NCBI GenBank assembly: GCA_010015675.1
Contig: ML976978.1
Location: 493,685 to 557,684 of the forward strand
Length of the DNA: 64,000 nucleotides
Direction of reading: 5' to 3'
From: Byssothecium circinans
Lineage: Eukaryota > Ascomycota > Dothideomycetes > Pleosporales > Massarinaceae
Shown: positions 55,000 to 64,000 of the stretch, in pieces
How positions within the stretch are numbered: position 1 is the first letter of the stretch
Layout of the letters: each line of letters begins with the position of its first letter
The notes under the pieces: generated by a model
The model's input: only the letters and a program-made list of their open reading frames with translations
Database searches by the model: none
Told to the model about the DNA's origin: nothing
Made by a program: the position numbers and the translations under genes

Positions 55000-56051
55000 G
55001 CGGAAGGTTAGAGGGTGCTCTGGGTGTTTTCTTTGGCTTTGGCCGCATTGGATCCGGTGTTTTGATATTAGGTTGATGAGGTAGGCTAACATGAGTTTTA
55101 TGGCTGGCGTGGCGCGAGGATTCATGCCTAACGTGCATTGTCGTTGTAACGAAGCTTCTTTCCTTAAATAAACCCACATCGCTTTATCGCCGCTTCAAAC
55201 TAAGAAAAAGGGGTTTCCAAGCATACAATACTTTATATAACAATTCTTAGCTATCATCCATAATATTCGTGGTATAGGAGGTAAATCCGCCACAAAGAGG
55301 TTGGTACATTCAGAATGCCACTACCACTTAAACGGAATTAGGAGTACTACTAGGTAATGTTTAGAACCATAATCTACAGCTAGTCTCTGCGTTCTTTACG
55401 CATAACTAACTATCAATAGTCTAATCTCTTCAATCACCGCCACACTCTAAAGCCCTCTTCAAGAATACTTCCTAAATAGTCTTTGATATGATATAATGAA
55501 GGGAACACCACCATAACATAGCTTGTAAGCGGAAGTAAAAATGCTCCTCCAAACTATAAAAGGAGATAATGATGATATCAAGCACTATTACTCTTTAAGC
55601 GCCTTGGGCTAGCAAGAGTTCCTGAGTGTAACAACGGCCGTTTTTGGTTCTGAAAGGACCGATAAATTATTTGCGCTCTGAAGGGATGTCGGTTGCCATC
55701 GCCGTTCGGATGGCAAATCCTTGATACGCTCTTCGATGATTTATACGTCAATCAACCTTGGTCGGAGATTTAAGCCAGGTATGGCTCCTTTACTGCTCAT
55801 TTTGCGAGTTAACTTGGCATAATCTGCGACATCGTTTAGAAAGTAGGATCCCATGATTGAAGGGGTACTTACGCAGTCCGCAGGAATTACATAGAGTCCT
55901 AGCACCATCTGGGCCGTGACGCCATTCCGACGTTTCCGCTCGGTTGCAACTATGGCAACTATGGCAACGACCAGGAGGTGCAGCTTGCTATGACCCAATT
56001 AGCTGAAGGTTCGAGTGCCAGTAGTCGAGAGGGTCATTTAGAAACACATAC
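55000..56051. other. AT-rich tract, possibly a decayed repeat
   Basis: From about 55190 to 55640 the sequence becomes clearly AT-rich and rich in TA steps (ctataaa, cctaaatag, tatataa), unlike the surrounding DNA. No frame survives. It would fit a repeat degraded by RIP, but no terminal repeats were found. The minus frame at 55741..55998 could be a last exon of the neighbouring ULD-like gene (see there). Confidence 0.4.
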
Positions 56052-57396
56052 CCCACGTCTAACGATACTGACACGTCGAAACTTTTGAATATCGGGTGCA
56101 TCGTTCTCCTGACGTTTCCTCTTTCTGGGCTTGTTCGCTTCCTGTTCATCAGGAAAAATGTCATGCCCCGTCGGTAGTTCCATTACTCGGTTCAGTTCCT
56201 CAATCCGGCAGAATGTGATTCCGCAAGTAATACTATGGCGTCTTCAGCAATTGTAAACACGACGGTAGAAAGAAAGAACCCTACTAATGATTTGACGGTA
56301 TCAATATAGATAGGTCAACCACAATATCAATTACTCAACGTGTAAAGGCAAAAAAAGCTGTATGAGAGAATAAGAGACCTCTTTCACTCACCAGACTACC
56401 TCCTTATCTGTTGGGGCATGAGATTCGGTCCCACACCTTGGGCAAGACCCTCCCACCGTGCTTTCTTTGAAGACCATGCTCATAGCTACACGCTGTCCCG
56501 GATAAAAACATGTCTCCCAAGCTTTAGTAATGTCAATCGCATTTCTGAGTACCAGACTCTTCTATGAGGAATTCGCCTCTGTTAATCATTCCCGGTCCGC
56601 AACCAGAAGCTTTAAAGTTCAACTTAAGGACTGAAATCAAGGCTTCGGCAGACCGGACAAATTCCAAGTGGAAAGGACTCTCCATGTTGAACGCATCGAT
56701 CATGTAGACAGGCTGTTGGCGCTGAACCTGAGTTGGAATACGCAACATGAACCGTTGTATGTCATGAACCATCTGGAACACTCGCAGGTTTGTCTCCAAA
56801 ACCTTTGCGCTCGACTCAGGAAGGCTTCGCCCCTGCTGGACGCTTTTCGCGATGCCATCAGCGATAGCGGCGAGCTTGCTCATCCCATGACTTGATAGCT
56901 CTTGTATTCTCCCTGCCAGGGTCTTGTATTGGTGCTTCTCACGGCGAGCATGCATGGTGGTCATGTTCATTTGGACGCTCAAGAGCAAGACCTCGATGGA
57001 GCCGGTGTGAGCTGCAATCTCAGCCCGGAAGTTCTGTATGTCCTCATTACGGCAAACGGTCCACTTTATTCTGGTCCACCCATCCTTGATCTTTGAACTT
57101 GTTCCACCTTCTCGCAGATACGGTTGGTATTTCTGGACCTTCTTCCAGAACGAATCAATCGTCCTCTGACATTGCGCGGCAGCCTGCCGCAGTGCGAGTT
57201 TGTCAATGTGTTGAGATTCGTCGAGATCGATGCGCTTAACACGCAGGAGCGCTGTCTCGAGGGAGTAGAGTTCATTGAGAAGCTCACGGTATGCGGAGCC
57301 TGAGTTGGACGACTCGCGCAGGGCGTCGATGACGGTTCCGACGAGTTTGAGAGCCGCAAGGAAATCGCCGACGGAAAACCCGAATCCTATAGACAT
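56052..57396 (-). pseudogene. Frameshifted fungal ULD-like / zinc-ribbon protein gene
   Basis: The frame from the ATG at 57396 encodes 287 aa: the MSIGFGFSVGDFLAALKL start typical of fungal NLR-associated N-terminal helical domains, a helical region, then PVYMIDAFNMESPFHLEFVR, the start of a ubiquitin-like ULD domain. It stops at 56533. In another phase directly after position 56541 the domain continues perfectly (DITKAWETCFYPGQRVAMSMVF) and runs on to a zinc ribbon CPRC, intron 56233-56391, then CITCGITFC and a basic tail (KPRKRKR). One extra base near 56541 explains the break. This is either a real pseudogenising frameshift or a sequence error. Relatives are abundant in Pezizomycotina and often near heterokaryon-incompatibility-type genes; their function is unclear. 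Confidence 0.7.
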
Positions 57397-58161
57397 CTCG
57401 TCTCACAATACGCAATAGGGCGCATCGAATAACTGGGCAGAGCACGATTCAGGCCGTATTTGTAGGAATATTAGTAGCTTGCATCTCAGCCTTACCCTTC
57501 AATGACGATGGGCGGAACACATGACATAAGTCAGATCGCCTTGGCTAGTGTGTTGGCACGAGACGCGAATGTACTTGCTCTCTCCGGTCAGAGCTTTCGG
57601 AATGTCGGTCGCTGAGGGTTAAGTGCTCACAAAGGCTGATGCGATGATTAGAGCAGACACGTTCCTCATTTCATAGCTCCGAAATTCAAAAATCTTCTAA
57701 TATTGACAATTTGGCAGGGAGCAGAGATGCAACGTCTCTCTGTGCGACGATGGAACCGCTTTAGAAGATGGCCATCCAGGGGTAGGAAAGGTGGTCCAAC
57801 GTTACTTCAATGAGTCGCAGCTGGCCAGATAACCATAGGGTTTAGATACCTACCATCAGCACTGCAACCTTGATTTCCCTAAAATAGGGGTTTAGATACC
57901 CTAAATTAGGGCCTTTTTAACCCGGGATTGACCTTATGTTTTTCGCATATATTAGACAAAAATTAAATTTTCATAGTCATAGCCTGGCTTTAATTTTAGC
58001 TCTTTCCATGAACAGCTCGCGACTTTCTTGTTCTAGAAATGATGTAAGGCTGATCACGCTTACCGGTATCCTCACCCATGTAATCCACAACAATTGCTTC
58101 TGCACACTGCTTTTACTCAATCGTATCCTATAACAAATCCACCTTTCTCAAGCCCTCCACA
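57397..58161. other. Intergenic with a short direct repeat
   Basis: A 13-bp direct repeat gggtttagatacc occurs at 57838-57850 and 57888-57900, within AT-rich DNA also containing cctaaaatagg/cctaaattagg. It may be a remnant of a small repeat or a regulatory element of the dehydrogenase gene. No gene was seen. Confidence 0.45.
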
Positions 58162-59435
58162 ATGTTCGCTCAAAGGTCTTCAAACGCGGTTTTGACGCGC
58201 TCTTTCCGCCGGATTACATGTGACGTCAAACATCGTCACACTACGATCACAATCGCATCACACATAAACAACTCCGCATACTCTACCCAAACCTCTCACC
58301 CACTCCGATTACAACACCCATCTCTCCGCACTGCTTCTCAATTGCCAATTTGTCACACACGAAATTATACACAAAACCAATCTCATCGCTCGTATAGCAA
58401 TATGTCGAACAACAAAGATCTACAGCTGAACGAGGTGTTCAATGTCAAGGACAAAGTGGCCTTGGTCACTGGCGGTGGCTCAGGCATCGGCTTGATGATC
58501 ACGCAGACTCTTGCTGTCAATGGCGCCAAAGTGTATATTGTGGGCCGGACAGAGGAGAAGCTCGAGCGCGTCGTTGAGTACCATGGGAAAGATATCGCTG
58601 GTCAAATCATCCCAATCGTGGGTGACGTTTCCAGCAAAGACGGTGTACAGTACGTTTCGATAAGCTTTAAATCCGGAACAGAAGAGCTATTATTGACTTG
58701 TGTATAGGAAGATCGTCAAGGAGATCGAGTCTCGCGAGAAATGCCTCTGCATCTTGGTCAACAACGCCGGCATCGCAGCCCCAAAGACTCAAACCACGGC
58801 TGATACTCCCGAGGAGCTCCGCAAGAACCTTCTTGATCCCACATCGGTTGAGGAATGGACTGACATCTATGCTACCAATGTCGTTGGCCCGTATCTCATG
58901 ACCACCGGCTTCCTTCCTCTCCTCCAGAAAGCTACGGACCACCAGCACGGGTACTCTGGCTGCGTTGTCAACATCACTTCCATCTCTGGTCTTGTCCGCA
59001 TCTCTCAAGGCCACTTCTCGTACAATGCGAGCAAGGGCGCTCAGGTTCATCTAAACAAGTTGTTGGCTGCTGAGATTGCGAAGGCGGGCTTCAAGATTCG
59101 AGTCAACAGTATCGCGCCGGGCGTGTTCCCTAGCGAGATGACGAGTATGTACCTCCTTCAAACCCTCTCTGGTCAGGCCGCTAACTTTTGAACTTCAGCC
59201 CAGGAGAGCGGGGAGAACCAGAAGAGCCAGATGGACAAGGACCAAAAGGCAGGCTTGCCGAGTCAGAGGCCGGGCAACGATAGGGATATGGCGGCCGCGA
59301 TTCTGTTCGCTGTTAGCTGTCAGTATCTGAATGGCCAGGTCAGTGATGTTGAGATGCTGTGGGTGAGGTATTTGCTGACATTGATGCTAGAACATTGCCG
59401 TCGATGGCGGGTACTTGATCCAGGCGGGTACGTAG
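58162..59435 (+). CDS. Short-chain dehydrogenase/reductase
   Basis: Exons 58162-58649, 58708-59144, 59199-59338 and 59391-59435 give 369 aa. The Rossmann core is classical SDR: TGGGSGIG (residues 103-110) for NAD(P), NNAG (181-184), catalytic Ser in NITSISG, YNASK with the catalytic Tyr and Lys, and the end NIAVDGGYLIQAGT. Ahead of it lies an 80-residue Ser/Thr/His/Arg-rich extension (MFAQRSSNAVLTRSFRR), typical of a mitochondrial presequence. A second in-frame ATG at 58402 (MSNNKDLQLNEV) starts exactly at the core and could give a cytosolic form. The substrate cannot be read from the sequence. The loop KNLLDPTSVEEWTDIYATNV is standard for fungal members. Confidence 0.92.
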
Positions 59436-60052
59436 ATGATCAAGGCGTTGTGCTCAGCGGACTAGATTGACGACGGGTTCCATGTTCCAATTATCCCAAA
59501 AATTGAACGAGCGAAGAGCTGTGTGGAATCAAATGTAACACTATCATTCATGGTCATGGTTAGTTCGGTGGTATGATAGCTCACTCGAGTGGTTCAATCA
59601 AATCTCGGTGTACTTTGTACATATTTTGGCCTTCCACTTGTGTCCGTTCGTCCACTTCAAACATCTTACTAATAGGAAGGAGGGTATCGGTGTCGATGGA
59701 GGCGTGCGTAGTAAAATAAAAGTGGTGAAGTAATTCGAGGTCATATTTTCAACCTTGCGGTCGCAGGAAGTAACCTTATAATTGGAGGCGAAAGATTGTA
59801 GCACATGAAATATAGAAGCCGAATTAGTAAGAGGGCTGCTAGGAGATTCCTTTCTTCGTGGACTTTGCTGTGGAATCCGTCAGTGTTTGTGGTTGTACTT
59901 CGCTGGACGCAGTGCGCACTTTTGGTACTGTGTCTGGTAATATATCTAGAGCAAATCGAGTGAATGAGATGTAAGAAGAGAGCTCAGAAGAGAAGACGGC
60001 TTATTATAGCACTATGTAAATAGTACTCCTTTATACTCATACTACTCCAAAC
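59436..60052. other. Intergenic between convergent genes
   Basis: Shared 3' flanks of the dehydrogenase (+) and beta-galactosidase (-). A 68-codon minus frame at 59598..59804 is not supported. Confidence 0.5.
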
Positions 60053-63000
60053 CTACGCATACTTCAGTCTCTCCTCCGTCCAGCCCGACCTCAAATACTC
60101 CGAATCGAACCGCGAGTTCCAACTACTCTCCACCACGTACTCCGTCTCCAATTTGACGTCGACCTTAGCCTCCTCATCCGCCTGCGACCAAACACTCAAC
60201 CCGACGGTGTTCTCGCCCGCATAGTTTAATATACCTGGCGGGACCGGGAATCTTTTCTCCTTCCCTACGTAGGGATTGAACTTTGCGTACTGGTAGCCGT
60301 TGACAAACAACTGTACACGAACCTTCTGCGACGCAGCGGCATTGAACACGAATGCGAACGAGGCATCGACGCCAGCGGCGACATCGAGAGGAAACGTGGT
60401 GCGATAGAAGGTGATGCCGGCACCAGAGAAGCCGGTTGAAGGCGTGCTAGTGTTCCAACTAGAATCATCGAAGCCAGGAAGGTGCCAGCCTAGGCGTTCG
60501 GCAGCGAGACCGCCTTCGTTCAATGGGCCTCGTAGGGGATCGAGCTGCGTCCTTTCCCCAGTGACTTCACCAGCGATCTTCCACTTGCTGAATGCGGCTC
60601 CACCTTCGAGTCTTGCGCTGAGAATACCGCGTGGATCGACGGCTGCGCCGCGGAGATCATGGCCAGTGTTATCTTGCGCAACGAGGAGGACGTTTGTTCC
60701 GTTGGCGTTCAGGGTAGCGTTTCCGAATGGAAGAGTGAGGTTGCCGATACCGATTGAAGAGTTGCCAAAGTAGGAGCCCAGGAACTGCCCGTTCAACCAT
60801 GCGCTGTAGCCAAATGCCATACCACCCTGCACGGAGAGCTTTACGCCTGTCGCGGAACCGTCGAAGTAACCGCGGAAGAGATGGAAGCTGTTATGGATGC
60901 CGTAGTCGTCAACGTACAATACCGGAAGTGTGTCTGGTTTCAAAGGGTTCGGCGTTGTCTTATGATCAGCTTCGATCCAAGCTTCGCCGGAATCGTCGTA
61001 GGAGGCCAGTCTTTCGGGAAGATTGTCCTGGACTTTCCATGAATGGAGTGAGGGGAGGGTAATGGTTCCATTGTGAGCAGTGATTGTCGCCTTTAAACTT
61101 CCCCAGGATGTTAGCGTGGCGTCGACCGCCTTTCCGTTCCAGGATAGTGATGTGGTATTCTTGGGCGCGAAAACCTCAACTACGGTGTTTTTGTTGACAT
61201 CGCCTGTGAGAGATAATGTGCTACCATTGATGGTCGCACTACGAACCAGATATGGCCCTTGGACGAGGACTACGAAAAGTGTTAGTTTGGTCCATGTTGA
61301 CAACAACGACATGGGACCTACTTGATTTGTCAACAGGTGCAAACGGGTCGTCGGATAAGTTCGGTGCCCAAAACAGATAAGCAGTCGGCTTGTCAGCAAC
61401 GATGACCTTAACGCCGTTGTCGAATTGAAGGACCGTGGAGCCACTGACTGCTGAGATAGAGGCAGTGATTCCATTGTACTCGGAATCGAGAGTAGCGTTC
61501 GAACCGCCTGAGCTCAGCACCGATGCCTTGCTTGCACCCTTAATATGGAATTCTGCAGACTCCCCTGTGCCTGTCCAAAGCACCACCACCGGTGCACCAT
61601 CAACGAGAGCATACGTGAGCACCTCAGCGGTTGAGTACGTCAAAGTCTCATCACCAATGGTGAAGTCAGTCACCAAGATCTTAGACTGATGACCATTCAG
61701 TTGAATCGAACCGCTGTGTTGTGGGATTGTCAAGTTCCCCGCCGACGTAGTAACGTGAAGCTTGAAAGACTCCCGCGTCGAAGACGATGATGTCGCATGA
61801 ATCGTAACATAGAATGCCGAGTTTGTGTCCGGGTTACGCAGCTCACTCGCAGTGACCGCTGGATTTGTAGAGTAGGACGTGCTGTTTCCGAGACGGTTCG
61901 TGACCGTGAGATCTTTTGCCACTCGGGTGAACAAAGCCAAGTTCTTGGTTTCGTAGAACTTGCTATCGATCTTTCGACTCTCAGTAATCGGACTTGAGTA
62001 ATCGTAGCTCGTGGCGACTACGGGAGCAGCAAAAGCTCCCCAGTTCGTGCCGCCGTACATCATGTATAAGCTGATTGCCGTGACGCGTTGCGAGATCAAA
62101 TTCCGGTAGAATCTGGAAATAATCAGCATACTCCACAAATCCCATATACCAGATACTCACAGATTAGCAAAGTCAGCACCGATGTCGCCAGGGCACCCTC
62201 CTTCAGGACCACCCCAGGGATTGTAAGAGCCCCCTTGAAATTCCGGGAAGAATGATGGCTGAGTAGGCGATGTCTCGACGAAATGGTCGTAATAATTGAT
62301 AACCTGATAAGGGACATATTTCCCATTCGTGCCGGTGCATTCGGCAAGGTTACAGCTCCAGCAGGACGGGTAGCTATCCAAACCTGCAACATCCACATTC
62401 CCGGTAGCGCCCGGAGCAAAGTCCTTGGACCAAGACTTGGTGTTCATGTTCGGATCGTTGTGGATCAGAGGGACGTCGATGCCGTTTTCACGTGCCGATG
62501 CCTCCAATGCAGCCATGTAATTGGCGGCGTAATCATTCGGGATTTTCTTGGAAGCGCTTCCTTTCCATTGCTCTCCGTATTCATTCTCGATCTGGTACAC
62601 GAAGGTATTTCCTCCCTTGGTGACAAGATGCTTGCTCGTGATGGCTGAAAACTTCGAAAAGTAGGGCTCCCAAGCGGCCGTATATCGCGGATCATCGTCG
62701 CGAAGCTTGCCGTATGCGCCGGTTGTCAACCACAGAGGGAAGCCTCCAGCATTGGCTTCAGCATTGACGTATGGCCCTGGACGCACGATAACGTAGAGAC
62801 CGACACGTTTCCCGATTTCTAGAAGGAGTTCGAAATTATGTGCGCCGGTCTCAAAGTCTAATGTTTGGCTGCTCGCACTGTGCCATCCCCAATTGCCATA
62901 GAAGGCGACTGTATTTCTGTCAGTGACATGCCAAACCGACTACGCATAGAATACTTACAGCTCGTGAATCCAGCAGCCTTGATCTTCTCAAGAAGGTCAA

Positions 63001-63217
63001 CCCAGACTTCGGGAACAGGTATACGCCAGTAGTGTATTTCTCCCGAGAAAACAAACAGCCTCTCCCCGTTGATTTTGAAGCTATAATGATCCCACTGCAC
63101 GACATCATTAAGTCCATTATCATGCAGCGGCCACCGACTCGTCTCATTGCCCTGGGCGCTCACACTCCCAAGACCCAGCAGCAGATTCGACAGCGTCAAC
63201 CACGACAATCCTCGCAT
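60053..63217 (-). CDS. Secreted GH35 beta-galactosidase
   Basis: Exons 63217-62959, 62908-62161, 62112-61322 and 61269-60053 (minus) give 1,004 aa, the usual size of fungal lacA-type enzymes. The ATG at 63217 begins a signal peptide ([23 protein letters not shown]). The catalytic barrel carries [16 protein letters not shown], the acid/base in QIENEYG (about E196) and the nucleophile in [10 protein letters not shown] (about E309). Beta-sandwich domains with many N-glycosylation sites follow, ending in two jelly-roll domains ([29 protein letters not shown]). It hydrolyses terminal beta-galactosyl residues of plant galactans, xyloglucan or lactose outside the cell. The exon joins restore [17 protein letters not shown] and ANLFYRNLI. 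Secure family call. Confidence 0.96.
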
Positions 63218-63660
63218 CGTGAAATCAGCAACAGAATGCAGCAAGAAGCTGACACAAAATCATGTGCCATGATGGTTTTTCTTATAATTTCCTGCACATC
63301 GGAGTTGCGCCCCAATGTTGGATAATAATGCAGGTACTAGCGACTAGGCATTACGCTAACTATGACGACTGCGGGGTTCCTTGGTCGTGGGAGAGGCTCA
63401 AATTGGTGGAAGGATAAAAGCCGTGCGAAAACCGGGGAAAGGGGACCTCCGGATGGCAAGGGGCATTTTCGGAAGATTGGACGCCGATTGCCAATGTTGA
63501 CAAGTTGCGGGCGGAGGGAAATGCATTGCAATTGCAAGGTCGATTCGCCAAAATCTACTTGTAAAGATGAGTGCGCAGAAGGAGATGATTCCAGATGAGG
63601 TTATGTATGAGAGTCGGGGTTGAGCTCATGCAGGAGACTAACTAGATTGTGACTAAGCTA
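63218..63660. other. Promoter of the beta-galactosidase
   Basis: Upstream flank of the minus-strand gene, with small plus frames that lack domains. The transposon begins just to the right. Confidence 0.45.
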
Positions 63661-63663
63661 GCC

Positions 63664-64000
63664 TATATAGATTCCGGCCACCAGGGGTTTCCGGCCACAT
63701 CGCCAAATCGGCCACCCCTCAGAAAATCACGCGTTTTCTCTCCACGCAACGCATCAAAATGGATAACCGCGAAATCGCAATTCAATCAGCTATTAACGAT
63801 CTTAATGCTGGCATTTACAAAAGCCAGAGAGCAGCTGCAAAGGCCTACGGGATCCCTCGAACAACGTTGCAGGATCGATTACACGGTGCAACCAACGCGC
63901 GAACCAGCCATCAATGGATGCAGAAATTGACCCCCCTACAAGAGGATTTCCTTGTGGATTGGATCCTCGAAGAGGACGCTCGCGCCTGCCCTCCCTCCCA
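63664..64000 (+). mobile_element. 5' end of a Pogo/Fot1-type DNA transposon (cut by window edge)
   Basis: The transposase frame below is preceded by about 95 bp containing CGGCCAC at 63675-63681, 63692-63698 and 63709-63715, spaced exactly 17 nt apart. The sequence begins in TA-rich DNA (ctatatag, 63663-63670), the likely TA target. Iterated subterminal sites are expected binding sites for transposase. The 3' end and second inverted repeat lie outside the window. Confidence 0.7.
63759..64000 (+). CDS. Pogo/Fot1 transposase, N-terminal part
   Basis: The ATG at 63759 starts MDNREIAIQSAINDLNAG, followed by a psq-type helix-turn-helix (QRAAAKAYGIPRTTLQDRL) and the start of a CENP-B-type helix-turn-helix (LTPLQEDFLVDWILEEDA). 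This is the N-terminal DNA-binding arrangement of Tc1/mariner-superfamily Pogo/Fot1 transposases; the DDE catalytic domain would follow beyond the window. The 80 codons visible are intact, so the copy may be full length. Confidence 0.88.
   Translation, partial: MDNREIAIQSAINDLNAGIYKSQRAAAKAYGIPRTTLQDRLHGATNARTSHQWMQKLTPLQEDFLVDWILEEDARACPPS

Noticed and set aside
1..64000. tRNA, rRNA and CRISPR features
   Set aside because: I looked for B-box-like GGTTCRANNCC sequences, rRNA-like blocks and regularly spaced direct repeats; the few GGTTCGA occurrences lack the rest of a tRNA and no array was seen. A tRNAscan run would be decisive.

Overview
This window is nuclear DNA of a filamentous ascomycete (Pezizomycotina). 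The genes are interrupted by short introns of about 45-190 nt, the proteins are of fungal type (ML/TRP channel protein, GIN4-type kinase, ULD-like domain protein, lacA-type GH35), and gene strands are mixed. A Dothideomycete is likely from the general flavour, but I cannot prove that without a search. Roughly 26 genes can be supported. I found no rRNA, tRNA, CRISPR array or bacterial-type operon. Many open frames in the window start at GTG/TTG or are antisense to real genes and are left out; starts given here are ATG codons unless marked partial.

Layout. 0.8-2.3 kb: two poorly resolved minus-strand membrane-protein fragments. 3.0-4.2 kb: a divergent protein kinase (minus), head to head with argininosuccinate lyase (4.75-6.27 kb). 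7.3-10.2 kb: an ML/TRP-domain channel protein. 12.0 kb: a tiny, possibly N-acylated hydrophobic protein. 12.8-14.6 kb: a membrane-anchored thioesterase-like protein and a GFA-type zinc protein, both minus. 14.6-24.6 kb: a 10 kb stretch with no convincing gene, whose last 2 kb is probably the long leader of a FlbC-like C2H2 regulator (24.6-26.0 kb). 28.0-32.2 kb: a GIN4/HSL1-type septin-associated kinase with a KA1-like end. 33.1-33.9 kb: ribosomal protein eL24.

35-43 kb is the most unusual part. A multi-segment membrane protein is followed by five minus-strand genes built around the interferon-alpha-inducible 6-16/ISG12 (Ifi-6-16, PF06140) hydrophobic hairpin. Four have both halves of the domain, split by a phase-1 intron at the same place; the fifth has only the first half. 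Three carry an N-terminal array of 22-residue amphipathic repeats resembling apolipoprotein helices and a conserved W-(I/V)-x-(E/K/M)-HP motif before the first membrane segment. Two instead carry a signal peptide. A 285-bp MITE with 29-bp terminal inverted repeats and TA target duplication sits inside the cluster.

45-52 kb: a 1,052-aa conserved-looking unknown, two small cysteine-rich proteins, and a divergent pair of mitochondrial genes (MPC2-type pyruvate carrier subunit and complex I subunit NDUFA2) sharing a 264-bp promoter. 52.5-55 kb: a long coiled-coil protein. 55-57.4 kb: AT-rich sequence and a frameshifted fungal ULD-like/zinc-ribbon gene. 58-63.2 kb: a short-chain dehydrogenase and a secreted GH35 beta-galactosidase. 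The right edge enters a Pogo/Fot1-type transposon whose 5' end carries a 7-bp motif three times at exact 17-nt spacing.
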